The notes under the pieces: model-generated
Databases searched by the model: none
Told to the model about the DNA's origin: nothing
The model's input: the letters and a program-made list of their open reading frames with translations, nothing else
IMG/VR virus record: IMGVR_UViG_3300042384_000211
Span: 1 to 64,000 of that record
Strand: one strand, 5' to 3'
DNA from: a virus
DNA length: 64,000 nt
Part shown: positions 52,862-62,264 of the stretch, one piece after another
How positions within the stretch are numbered: the stretch's first letter is position 1
Layout: every line of letters starts with the position of its first letter
Translations under genes and position numbers: made by a program

Positions 52862-54793
52862 CTAAACTCTACCAACAACTACTTCAATTACGCCTTCCGG
52901 GCCATCAAAGTTTTCTAATGCTTTACCAATTACTGATCCAACATGTGGATTGGCTTCTGCTCTTGCTCGGCCATTGCCTGCACTTACCATCATGTCACCT
53001 TTGCGCACAGTACCTTGTACTAGGCATGGAACACGACCTGTTAATGCTAGTGCCACTACATTATCACCCACTAATCCAGTGTTCATTAAGTGCGCTGGTG
53101 CAGTAGATACTACTCCTGCAACACGTGAGCACATGTCTGTGTCACATTGTAAAACTTCAAACTCTCCACCAAAGTGTAATACTGTACCCGGAGCATAGGC
53201 TGCATCTGCTTGATAATTTTCTGCCAAGTCAGCGTATTGTGCTGATGTTGCTCGAGCATGCACAGTGTTAAATGTCGACCCAACTGCACCAATATTACCT
53301 ACACCAGTTGTGCCGCTTTTAACGATTGCTGGAGTAGTAATTTGAGTAGTAAATGTTGGGCTTGTACCAAATACTAACGCACCTGTACCAGTTTCATCTG
53401 TTACAGCAGCTAATAAGTTAGCACTTGATGGAGTTCCTAAGAACGTTGCTATACCTGTACCAAAGCTAGTAATACCAGTACCACCACTTGCAACCGGTAA
53501 TGTGCCTGTGGTCAATGCACTTGTACTTGTTGCGTATACTGCGCCACCATTTGTAAATGATGTTAAACCAGTGCCGCCTTGTGCTGTGCCTACTGCGGTA
53601 AATCCTGTGCCTAATGCACCACCTGTTAATGTGCCAACACTTGTAATGTTAGTTTGTGCAGCTGTTTGTAATGTACCTGTTAAGTTTGTTGTGAAGATAT
53701 TACCTGCATATACATTACCTACAACACCCACGCCACCTTTAACCTGCAATGCACCTGTGGTAGTCGACGTTGACGTAATTGTACTGTATACAAAATTAAT
53801 GCCATAGCTAGATATCGTAGTTTGTACACTTAGGTTAGCTAAGTTACCAACTGTAGTAATACTAGTACCACCAGCAATTGTACCAAAAATATTATCAGCA
53901 GTAATATTACCAACTATTAGATTGGCATAGTTAAAACTAACATTGCCAGTATCAATAACCGTAGTTGGTTGTACAGTTAAATTATCAAATAATTTATAGT
54001 CACCATCTGTAATATCACGGAACAAACCTGTGTATCGTTGTGTACCATCATTGTATGTACTTGTGAATCCAGTATCTAAGCTATCACCTAAGTTGTTATT
54101 GGCCAAGAACACAAACGGAGTATCAATAATTAAACTATCAGATGATGTAGTATTAAATGCACCAGCTACTGTAAACGCACCAGCTACATCTAAACTGCCA
54201 CCAACAAATATATCTTTTGTAACACCAACACCGCCACCAACTATTAATGCTCCGGTAGTAGTATTGGTTGATTGAGTTGTACCTGTTGCATGTATAGTAC
54301 CACCAACATGCAATGCCTGACTAATACCTGCGCCGCCGGTGACTACTATTGCACCAGTTGTAGTTGATGTTGACGTTGGGCTGTCTGTTACTTTTAATCT
54401 AGTATTGCCCGATACAGTAAGTCCTAGTGTAGTTGTACTCGGCCAGTATATACCTGTTGATGGTGCATCAGCTGCACGAATTGACGGATCAACTGTAGTA
54501 CCTACAGGGAAAGAATTTGACGTAAGATTAATTGTAGTTAATGCACCAGCTTTATAACTAATATTAATATTGTTTGTGCCACTAGCTGGAGCAGAAACAA
54601 ATAATAAAGTTTTATTCTGCGCTGTGTAATCAACTTCTGGAACCTGCACAGTACTGCCAACAAATACTAGTATATCTGCGGCTTTACTAACTGCACGATT
54701 TAACGTAAATTCAAGGTCAGAGGCATTCCCGCTAAGTTGTTGGGTACTGGTAGCAACCGTAGATTGCTGAGGTTGTAAACCAATATAAGCCAT
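52862..54793 (-). CDS. Tail-fibre protein (643 aa)
   Basis: N-terminal MAYIGLQPQQSTVATSTQQLSGNASDLEF fits a tail attachment domain. The middle has repeating beta-shaft segments (TTTGALQVKGGVGVVGNVYAGNIF). The C-terminal TSAQYADLAENYQADAAYAPGTVLHFGGEFEVLQ, RVPCLVQGTVRKGDMMVSAG is the same domain as in the 948-aa fibre, where it may trimerise or self-process. Confidence 0.82.
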   Translation of the reverse strand: MAYIGLQPQQSTVATSTQQLSGNASDLEFTLNRAVSKAADILVFVGSTVQVPEVDYTAQNKTLLFVSAPASGTNNINISYKAGALTTINLTSNSFPVGTTVDPSIRAADAPSTGIYWPSTTTLGLTVSGNTRLKVTDSPTSTSTTTGAIVVTGGAGISQALHVGGTIHATGTTQSTNTTTGALIVGGGVGVTKDIFVGGSLDVAGAFTVAGAFNTTSSDSLIIDTPFVFLANNNLGDSLDTGFTSTYNDGTQRYTGLFRDITDGDYKLFDNLTVQPTTVIDTGNVSFNYANLIVGNITADNIFGTIAGGTSITTVGNLANLSVQTTISSYGINFVYSTITSTSTTTGALQVKGGVGVVGNVYAGNIFTTNLTGTLQTAAQTNITSVGTLTGGALGTGFTAVGTAQGGTGLTSFTNGGAVYATSTSALTTGTLPVASGGTGITSFGTGIATFLGTPSSANLLAAVTDETGTGALVFGTSPTFTTQITTPAIVKSGTTGVGNIGAVGSTFNTVHARATSAQYADLAENYQADAAYAPGTVLHFGGEFEVLQCDTDMCSRVAGVVSTAPAHLMNTGLVGDNVVALALTGRVPCLVQGTVRKGDMMVSAGNGRARAEANPHVGSVIGKALENFDGPEGVIEVVVGRV

Positions 54794-54794
54794 A

Positions 54795-55127
54795 TTATGT
54801 TATCTCCATGATGCTCAAAACTGCGTCAAGTGATGATGCCGAATCACTTTTAATTTTAACTGAATCACCTTCAGCTAAAATAATTTTTTGTTCGCCGCCA
54901 ATCGGCACTAACGCACCACCCGCGGATATCGGAGCAGCTTTAACAACGTAATGTTCGTTTGTTCCGTCATTTACTGTAATATCAACTGCTACCGTAGCAC
55001 CCGATGTATTACAAACAGTTAGCCCAACTATTACCGCAGTGGTATCTGCTGCAACAGTGTAGCCGCCAATTGCCGTTAATGATGTACCTACGTTTCTACT
55101 TAATTTTCTATAAAATGTATTTGCCAT
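54795..55127 (-). CDS. Small virion/fibre protein (110 aa)
   Basis: The beta-sandwich pattern (TVCNTSGATVAVDITVNDGTNEHYVVKAAPISAGGALVPIGGEQKIIL) is typical of small phage virion decorators. No cysteine or enzyme motif. It lies between two fibre genes and is probably structural. Confidence 0.7.
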   Translation of the reverse strand: MANTFYRKLSRNVGTSLTAIGGYTVAADTTAVIVGLTVCNTSGATVAVDITVNDGTNEHYVVKAAPISAGGALVPIGGEQKIILAEGDSVKIKSDSASSLDAVLSIMEIT

Positions 55128-55131
55128 ATAA

Positions 55132-56592
55132 TTATCCTAATGCGATCGCTAAAGCGGTTGCGTCATCCGTTGTTGCTACTATTGCTCCACCTACTGTAAT
55201 TTGGTTTGTAGTGTCGTTAAAAGTTAAATTTGCGCTACCACCAAAATCGTTTCCGTTATTATATTGTATGTATGAATCCGAACCAGCTACAATAGCAGCT
55301 TTTGTTTGTGTGCCACCGCCACCAAATGTAATCTCTGGTGCATTTATAGTACCGGTGCCATTTAAATTAAAATCTATATTACCGTCTGTGCTTGCTGACA
55401 ATGTAATAGTTGCACGACCTAAATCTCTATTAGTAGATAATACTAAATTGTATGCACCAAAACTTGAAATATTAGCTGCTGTACTACCATCACCTACATA
55501 AAGATGTGATAGTGCAGTAACAACGCCTATTCCGCTTGGGTTAAGTTCAATGTTACCATCATCACTTTGTACTAATGTAATTTTTGGAGCATTTGCACCT
55601 GTGTCATTGGTAGTTAACGTTAAATCATAACTACCTTTAGATGTAACTACGCCAGCGGCACTACCACTACCAACAGTAACATTTCCTGTAACTGCAAGTG
55701 CTGTTAATGTGCCCACGGCGGTAATTGCTGTTTGACTTGCAGTTTGTATATTACCAGTTAAATTAGTTGCATAGACTTCAGCCCATTTCTGATCGGCGCT
55801 ACCTAACTGATAAGTTGAATCTGTATTCGGAATAACATTGCTGTTTACATCTGCACCAAATACAACATTATCTGTATTACTATCACCAAGTGTTAGTGTG
55901 CCACCGTTGAGTGTGCTTAAACCATGTACAGTTAAATTACCTTGTACTGTTGCATCACCAGCAACACTTAATGATGTTAAGTTACCAACTGTGGTAATAT
56001 TTGTTTGACTTGCTGTTTGAATTGTGCCTGTTAGATTAGTAGCAAACACATTGGCCCATTTCTGTCCCGAGCTGCCTAAATGATAAGTTGCATCCGTGTT
56101 TGGAATAATACTACTATTAATATCAGCACCAAATACAACATTATCAGTATCAGTATCACCAAGGGTTAGTGTCCCACCGTTGAGAGTAGTTAGACCTTGT
56201 ACTGTTAGGTTGCCAAAGACTGTAGCAGCACCTGCAACACTCAATGATGTTAAGTTACCAACTGTGGTTAAACTTGAATTTACCACTGCTGCACCAAGTG
56301 TGGTTGCATTTAGAACTGATGTACCGTTAATGGCGTATCTATTACCTGCGGCTAAACTAACACCATCTGCGTCAACTGTATGTTCAGTCGTGCCATCCAC
56401 AACAATATAAACTGTTGACCCACTGCCAGTGTCGTTGATAGAAATACTGCTGTCGTTTTTTGTAATCTGACTAACGCCAACACTACCTGAGATGTTTACG
56501 TTACCGGATGTATTGATATCGCCTGTTGCGGCATCGATTGTTAGGGCACCGACCGTGAGTCCGTTGTGGACCACGAAGTTTTTGTTAGCCAT
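55132..56592 (-). CDS. Tail-fibre/structural protein with parallel beta repeats (486 aa)
   Basis: I choose ATG 56592 (MANKNFVVHNGLTVGALTID); an upstream frame lacks support. The middle contains tandem units such as LTSLSVAGAATVFGNLTVQGLTTLNGGTLTLGDTDTDNVVFGADINSSIIPNT, repeated twice with small changes, giving a beta-helix-like shaft. A late-type promoter box precedes it. Likely a fibre. Confidence 0.78.
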   Translation of the reverse strand: MANKNFVVHNGLTVGALTIDAATGDINTSGNVNISGSVGVSQITKNDSSISINDTGSGSTVYIVVDGTTEHTVDADGVSLAAGNRYAINGTSVLNATTLGAAVVNSSLTTVGNLTSLSVAGAATVFGNLTVQGLTTLNGGTLTLGDTDTDNVVFGADINSSIIPNTDATYHLGSSGQKWANVFATNLTGTIQTASQTNITTVGNLTSLSVAGDATVQGNLTVHGLSTLNGGTLTLGDSNTDNVVFGADVNSNVIPNTDSTYQLGSADQKWAEVYATNLTGNIQTASQTAITAVGTLTALAVTGNVTVGSGSAAGVVTSKGSYDLTLTTNDTGANAPKITLVQSDDGNIELNPSGIGVVTALSHLYVGDGSTAANISSFGAYNLVLSTNRDLGRATITLSASTDGNIDFNLNGTGTINAPEITFGGGGTQTKAAIVAGSDSYIQYNNGNDFGGSANLTFNDTTNQITVGGAIVATTDDATALAIALG

Positions 56593-56630
56593 TGTTCCAT
56601 ATCTCCCAAATGTGCTATTTGCTTTATAGT

Positions 56631-56638
56631 TATTTATA
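56631..56638 (-). promoter_or_regulatory. T4-type late promoter box (56.6 kb)
   Basis: TATAAATA about 39 bases before ATG 56592, just past the groEL terminator. It would drive the fibre genes of 55-56.6 kb as a late unit. Confidence 0.65.
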
Positions 56639-56666
56639 CAAATCAACAAAGTAATAGAGGTCAAAA

Positions 56667-56690
56667 AAATAGCACCCGAAGGTGCTATTT
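56667..56690 (-). terminator. Intrinsic terminator after groEL
   Basis: AAATAGCACC-TTCG-GGTGCTATTTTTTT is a strong hairpin with T run, 26 bases after the groEL stop, separating the chaperonin operon from the fibre genes. Confidence 0.88.
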
Positions 56691-56715
56691 TAAGAACAAT
56701 TAACTAGTCAGTTAA

Positions 56716-58631
<1,916 letters not shown>

Positions 58632-58694
58632 TTCTTACTCCTTTATTAAGCAAATAAAATTTTCGTTCCGCCCTATTATAGGCACGAAACAACT

Positions 58695-58723
58695 AGTATA
58701 TACTAGAAAAATATTTATGTCAA
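58695..58723 (-). promoter_or_regulatory. sigma70-type promoter of groES-groEL
   Basis: TTGACA (58718-58723), 17-nt spacer and TATACT (58695-58700). A leader of about 60 bases follows. No heat-shock element (CIRCE or sigma32 type) is visible. Confidence 0.7.
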
Positions 58724-59223
58724 CTGTTTTTGATTAATTTATAATTAGAAAACTGTCCAACAATCAACGGTAATATTTCGTCAGCGTGTTCATCGGTTAA
58801 GTTGCTTAAGATACGATTTAAGTAAGCAGGCAACACCTGAAAATTGTCTGGATGGTTAATTTGAGCATCAGTCCAACCAAGTGCCTTGGCTCTAGATTTA
58901 GGAACAATATGATCCAATTGCGGCTCATGCCATTCCCATTCGCAACCGGTTTCTACTTTGTTGTCGCCGCGACCCCAATCATACAATCGAATAATTCCTG
59001 TACCACTGGTCCAAGTATCTGGTGCCTTTTGGTACATAAGTTCTGTTTCGGCATCTGTCCAGCGATACTTAGATTTATAGTATCCAAATATCACTACACG
59101 TTTCAAATCACGAGTCTCGCAAAATTCATTAAACAGATCGATTGTATAATACGTACTGTCGTCAAAACTTGTACAAGGCTCGCGATTTACAATGCTCTCA
59201 TTGATTATATCGTGCTGTTTCAT
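58720..59223 (-). CDS. HNH endonuclease-like protein
   Basis: LDHIVPKSRAKALGWTDAQINHPDNFQVLPAYLNRILSN is an HNH core with DH at 104-105 and later Asn (N127, N136). HNH enzymes nick or cut DNA or RNA. The rest of the 167 residues is an unfamiliar N-terminal part with Trp residues (WTSGTGIIRLYDWGRG). It follows the ParB-like gene by one base in the same operon; the two may form a functional pair. Confidence 0.75.
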   Translation of the reverse strand: MKQHDIINESIVNREPCTSFDDSTYYTIDLFNEFCETRDLKRVVIFGYYKSKYRWTDAETELMYQKAPDTWTSGTGIIRLYDWGRGDNKVETGCEWEWHEPQLDHIVPKSRAKALGWTDAQINHPDNFQVLPAYLNRILSNLTDEHADEILPLIVGQFSNYKLIKNS

Positions 59224-59224
59224 A

Positions 59225-60427
59225 TTAGACCAATGCTAGTTTAAACTGTTTAAATCCAGTTGGCCAAGTTGGTTCTGTCCAATTAATTTCTGGAGCATAT
59301 TTCTTACAAACTTGCCAAATGCCGTGCGCAATAATCATTTCCTCTGGAACACGGCTGTTATTATAATCACTCCAAGTTTGATGTTTGTAAGCATCTTTGA
59401 TATTTTTGTGTAACTGGTTACCCATGTTATTTTTCTGCCAACGTTTACGTAATGCATTCATTAACGCATAATCAACGACATCATCTGTTTCAACAATTCG
59501 TTGGTATTTAAGAAATTCACTAATACCCCAAGTATTAGCAGTTTGGAACTTGCTAGTTGGAAATAACTGCGCATTTAATGTTGTAGCACGTGTAAAATGA
59601 TCTTGGCCATACCTGATACGATAATTAATCATGTTACCGATGCCAGTAAGTACTAGTGCAAAGCTACCCGTACTCTTGTCTGTTTTTTCAGTAACAGTTA
59701 CTCCTAAATTAGCAAACAATTCGCTAAGTTCATAACTAATTGCATCTTCTGCTTCACTAGGCATGCCTGCATCACGTGCAGCTTGCTCACGTTGCACACG
59801 GATACGATAGCGGTCAAACTCACTAGCAACCAAGCTGTGAATGTTAATAGCTGCGTACTGTGCTACGTCCCAAAACTCATCATCACTTTCAATATAGCTG
59901 ATAGGCACTTGCTCAATACCTAATATAATACAAGCCAAAATACGGTGTTGAGCATCGTTAACAAACAAACGGCCGTTACTGTCTAACCGACCAACGCCAG
60001 GTAATACCAGCCCTGGATTAAAACGGAAGATAATATCACCAAAGATATGACGCAAGAATACGTCACGTTGTTTTTCAGCATTTTTAACTAGAATTACAAT
60101 ATCATGCAAACTAGTTGGATCATAGTTAAGTGGTTTTGTTTCAAGTTTTTTAGCCGCATCTGCTAGGCTGTTGTACTCCGGCAAATCAATGCCCAGTAAT
60201 GGATTGTCGGTACCCATCAGTACTAACTTATTAAGTGAAAAGATTACTACTTCTACAAGAGTAGGACGCTTTCCTAGCGACCGAGTATTAACATACTCCG
60301 GAATACGTGCTAGACGAGCTTTTTGTTCTGTTAAGGTCAACGAGTTCCATGGCACACGGTTTGCTTTTGGGCCAAGTACTTTGAATAAGTCCGCACCGAA
60401 TTGTGCTGAGATTTTTGGATGGTACAT
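59225..60427 (-). CDS. ParB/sulfiredoxin-like (DGQHR-type) protein
   Basis: LFVNDAQHRILACIILGIEQVPISYIE carries a variant DGQHR motif (NDAQHR, residues 157-162), used in ParB/Srx and DndB-type domains. At 400 aa the rest includes helical C-terminal domains. DGQHR proteins occur in phosphorothioation and modification systems and in phage homologues. It is next to an HNH gene. Exact function unknown. Confidence 0.68.
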   Translation of the reverse strand: MYHPKISAQFGADLFKVLGPKANRVPWNSLTLTEQKARLARIPEYVNTRSLGKRPTLVEVVIFSLNKLVLMGTDNPLLGIDLPEYNSLADAAKKLETKPLNYDPTSLHDIVILVKNAEKQRDVFLRHIFGDIIFRFNPGLVLPGVGRLDSNGRLFVNDAQHRILACIILGIEQVPISYIESDDEFWDVAQYAAINIHSLVASEFDRYRIRVQREQAARDAGMPSEAEDAISYELSELFANLGVTVTEKTDKSTGSFALVLTGIGNMINYRIRYGQDHFTRATTLNAQLFPTSKFQTANTWGISEFLKYQRIVETDDVVDYALMNALRKRWQKNNMGNQLHKNIKDAYKHQTWSDYNNSRVPEEMIIAHGIWQVCKKYAPEINWTEPTWPTGFKQFKLALV

Positions 60428-60517
60428 ATAATTTCCTTTATATAAAAGTACGCTTGATCAACAATGCGTATTACTGCAATTAAAAATAAAGTGTTTGATA
60501 TCACAAACACAAATACA

Positions 60518-60545
60518 ATTATACACGATTTTGCATAATTGTCAA
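60518..60545 (-). promoter_or_regulatory. sigma70-type promoter of the ParB-like gene
   Basis: TTGACA (60540-60545), 16-nt spacer and TATAAT (60518-60523). A leader of about 80 bases leads to ATG 60427. It starts right after the tmRNA terminator. Confidence 0.72.
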
Positions 60546-60560
60546 CCTCTTTTTGGTCGT

Positions 60561-60583
60561 AAAAAACCCGCCGAAGCGGGTTT
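60561..60583 (-). terminator. Intrinsic terminator of the tmRNA gene
   Basis: AAACCCGC-TTCG-GCGGGTTTTTT, a strong Rho-independent terminator at the end of the coding piece of the tmRNA. Confidence 0.92.
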
Positions 60584-60627
60584 GGTTATTTCTGTTGCCA
60601 GGTAAGTCCTACCCCGGTTGTTTTAGA

Positions 60628-60735
60628 CTAAGCTAAAACAGCAGCATCAGTACGTGAACCGAAGCGGAAGCCACGACCCATAGATACTTTTGCTACACCA
60701 TTTGTATTTGCTTTTTCTGCATTTACGATTTTTGC
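60628..60735 (-). other. tmRNA tag reading frame (30 or 35 codons)
   Basis: After the pk1-like hairpin the frame runs to TAG at 60628-60630. Resume codon GCA at 60735 (after TTAAAT) gives 35 residues beginning AKIVNAEK, and a second TAAAT-GCA at 60720 gives 30 beginning AEKANTNG. The tag has a basic Arg/Gly segment (MGRGFRFGSR) and ends TDAAVLA, a protease-recognition type of ending. Ordinary tags are about 8-20 residues, so this is long. Other frames end early or do not give a hydrophobic Ala-ended tail. Confidence 0.75.
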
Positions 60736-60802
60736 ATTTAACGTGACCCCACGTGTTGCCCTTTATCCTATCTCACGCTGTCGAAACCTGGTCAGGCCCA
60801 TT

Positions 60803-60901
60803 AGTAAGTACATTAACCCGTTTGCGCTACGGTAACCCGCGGAAGGTCGTCATCTAGAATGACTCCGCATATATTGATTAAGTGGCATTAATGTACTTAC
60901 T
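60803..60901 (-). repeat. Inverted repeat closing the tmRNA intervening segment
   Basis: AGTAAGTACATTAA (60803-60816) and its exact reverse complement (60888-60901) give a 14-bp helix just beyond the acceptor stem. Extending the stem this way fits the permuted precursor before it is cut into two pieces. Confidence 0.85.
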
Positions 60902-60968
60902 GGTGGACCTGGGCGGAATCGAACCGCCGTCCAACATGCCTTACTTTAAGAGTTATACAACAATTTCT

Positions 60969-61211
60969 TTAATCAGTTGCCTTTTCCATGTAAGGAAGTT
61001 TACCCAACATGTGTAAACGCAACATTTGATGTTTTTTGTCAACCGCCACTTCTTCTGTTACACTAGCACCTTCGAGAACTTCTTTATCTTTAACAGGTGC
61101 CGCATATGAACGTTTGGCTAGTTGCTGTTGATTAACAACATTGCTCTGTTCATCTGCCTGTGCTACACCTACTGCTAATAGTGCTACGAATACTAAACTA
61201 CGTGCTAACAT
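60969..61211 (-). CDS. Secreted small protein (80 aa)
   Basis: The N-terminus MLARSLVFVALLAVGVAQADEQ is a classical signal peptide with AQA cleavage. The mature part (about 60 residues) is charged and lacks Cys. It is followed at its stop by the tmRNA acceptor piece within about ten bases, so it may be co-transcribed with the tmRNA. Start ATG 61211 is preceded by a GAGGAG ribosome-binding site. Role unknown. Confidence 0.72.
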   Translation of the reverse strand: MLARSLVFVALLAVGVAQADEQSNVVNQQQLAKRSYAAPVKDKEVLEGASVTEEVAVDKKHQMLRLHMLGKLPYMEKATD

Positions 61212-61223
61212 TTCAACTTCTCC

Positions 61224-61251
61224 TCTGTGTATACTATTAATTATACACAGA
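61224..61251. promoter_or_regulatory. Palindrome upstream of the secreted-protein gene
   Basis: TCTGTGTATA-CTATTAAT-TATACACAGA is a perfect 10-bp inverted repeat. On the minus strand it overlaps a TATAAT box, so it may be an operator for the secreted-protein/tmRNA unit. The -35 is not consensus. Confidence 0.45.
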
Positions 61252-61311
61252 CGAGGCCGAAAATCATGTGTTAGCTAACATACATCAGTATATGCTACTC
61301 AGCATACTAGA

Positions 61312-61383
61312 TTACTTAGCACAAATAGGACAGGTACACTCTAGCTTATGCCATAACCAAAATTTGGTCTGTTTAGATTTCAT
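61312..61383 (-). CDS. Tiny Cys-rich peptide (23 aa)
   Basis: ATG 61383 overlaps the stop of the preceding tiny frame (ATGA). The product ends ECTCPICAK, a possible metal-binding CxCxxC. The length is too short for a confident call, but overlap and start order match the genes around it. Confidence 0.45.
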   Translation of the reverse strand: MKSKQTKFWLWHKLECTCPICAK

Positions 61384-61445
61384 TTACTCTTTCTACGTGC
61401 AGTAGCACGAATACTTCTTGGGTGATGCGCTCTGAATTTAGCCAT
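61380..61445 (-). CDS. Tiny basic peptide (21 aa)
   Basis: ATG 61445 follows a GGGAGA ribosome-binding site; the 21-residue product is very basic (MAKFRAHHPRSIRATARRKSK). It could bind nucleic acid. It is coupled to the Cys-rich peptide by a four-base overlap. Confidence 0.45.
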   Translation of the reverse strand: MAKFRAHHPRSIRATARRKSK

Positions 61446-61477
61446 GTCAATCTCCCGGATTATAAAACTATTTAGTA

Positions 61478-61789
61478 TTAACTAGTGATGCCAGCACGGG
61501 CTTTAATAGCTGCCAAACTTAAGTTTGGTTTGGTTAACTTAACAGCATAGTTAAGATTGTATTTCTCATCTGCTAGAGTAATAGCTTCTGCAAATTTAGG
61601 ATTCTGCATTAACTCAGTTGTTTTAAGATAGGTCACAGCATCGGCCTTAGACATTGCTTCTGGAAGTTCCATAAGCTCAATATCGGTATGCCCAGCTTTA
61701 ATTAACATCTTAACACGGCTTACAAAGTCATTAGCAAAACGTACTTTAGTAAGACCATCTTGAGTTGAAACACCTGTTACTTTAAACAT
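61478..61789 (-). CDS. Hypothetical protein (103 aa)
   Basis: The product is helical and basic to neutral, with IELMELPEAMSKADAVTYLK and a C-terminal LSLAAIKARAGI. No motif recognised. It is part of a small-gene operon with 61801-61989 and 62000-62194. Confidence 0.65.
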   Translation of the reverse strand: MFKVTGVSTQDGLTKVRFANDFVSRVKMLIKAGHTDIELMELPEAMSKADAVTYLKTTELMQNPKFAEAITLADEKYNLNYAVKLTKPNLSLAAIKARAGITS

Positions 61790-61800
61790 AATTACTCCTA

Positions 61801-61989
61801 TTAATTAAGGTCCATCGTGTTATATTCTTTGATTAGGGCCACTAACTCATCTTCAGTATTACACATGACTTTAGCAGTTTTCCAATCTTCTTTTTTGTCG
61901 TTACCACTGACTTCTACCATCCAACCGTTGTCATAACGATAAACAGTAAAACTGTCATTTACCTTTGCTAACTTAGTTAATTTTGCCAT
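61801..61989 (-). CDS. Hypothetical small protein (62 aa)
   Basis: The sequence has a short beta-hairpin (SFTVYRYDNGWMVEVSG) and a helical C-terminus. It is closely packed between two other small genes. Function unknown. Confidence 0.62.
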   Translation of the reverse strand: MAKLTKLAKVNDSFTVYRYDNGWMVEVSGNDKKEDWKTAKVMCNTEDELVALIKEYNTMDLN

Positions 61990-61999
61990 TTACTTTTCC

Positions 62000-62194
62000 T
62001 TAGTTAATTTGAACTGCACGTTGAACATGGCAGTGATTTGCACCACCATTCATGTTTTTAACCAATTGTTCGGCCGCACCTTGATAAGGAGCATCTACCA
62101 CAGTGGTATAGTTACTAGGACCCGAACTCATCCAAGCACCACCTTCATTAATATTATTAGTAAGAACTTTATATGTAACTTCAAATCTTGGCAT
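62000..62194 (-). CDS. Hypothetical small protein (64 aa)
   Basis: The product is beta-rich with a Cys/His end (NHCHVQ). ATG 62194 has an AGGAGAT ribosome-binding site, and a consensus promoter (62230-62258) lies about 35 bases above. It heads the small-gene operon. Confidence 0.62.
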   Translation of the reverse strand: MPRFEVTYKVLTNNINEGGAWMSSGPSNYTTVVDAPYQGAAEQLVKNMNGGANHCHVQRAVQIN

Positions 62195-62229
62195 TTTTAT
62201 CTCCTGTTGTTTAATTAACTTACAAACCT

Positions 62230-62258
62230 ATTATACAATCATTTAACCATTTTGTCAA
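62230..62258 (-). promoter_or_regulatory. Consensus sigma70 promoter (62.2 kb)
   Basis: TTGACA (62253-62258), 17-nt spacer, TATAAT (62230-62235). The spacer (AAATGGTTAAATGATTG) is almost the same as at 63630-63658. Confidence 0.82.
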
Positions 62259-62264
62259 CCAAAA

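Larger units (their letters stand above)
60584..60960 (-). ncRNA. ssrA: Circularly permuted (two-piece) tmRNA gene
   Basis: On the minus strand the acceptor piece comes first (about 60960-60901), ending in an encoded CCA; its T arm has stem GGCGG/CCGCC and loop TTCGATT. After about 100 bases (60900-60800) the coding piece starts with GGGCCTGACCAGGTTTCGACAG at 60799, the standard tmRNA 5' end. The acceptor stem pairs GGGCCUG with CAGGUCC in seven bases, with G3:U70, the AlaRS identity pair. CAACA (60754-60758) can pair with TGTTG (60932-60936) as part of helix 2, and ACGTG-GGGT-CACGT forms a pk1-like hairpin. The RNA rescues stalled ribosomes and tags nascent chains. The 5' end of the acceptor piece is not fixed from sequence alone; a TATAAC lies at 60952-60957. 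Confidence 0.93.

Noticed and set aside
56593-56664. N-terminal extension of the fibre gene to 56664
   Set aside because: The extra 24 residues cross the late promoter box; ATG 56592 gives the MANKNF start usual for such proteins.
60561-61000. A normal tRNA or one-piece tmRNA at 60.6-61.0 kb
   Set aside because: The T arm with CCA lies upstream (in the transcript) of the GGGCCTGACC 5' segment, so a normal order does not fold; only the permuted order does.
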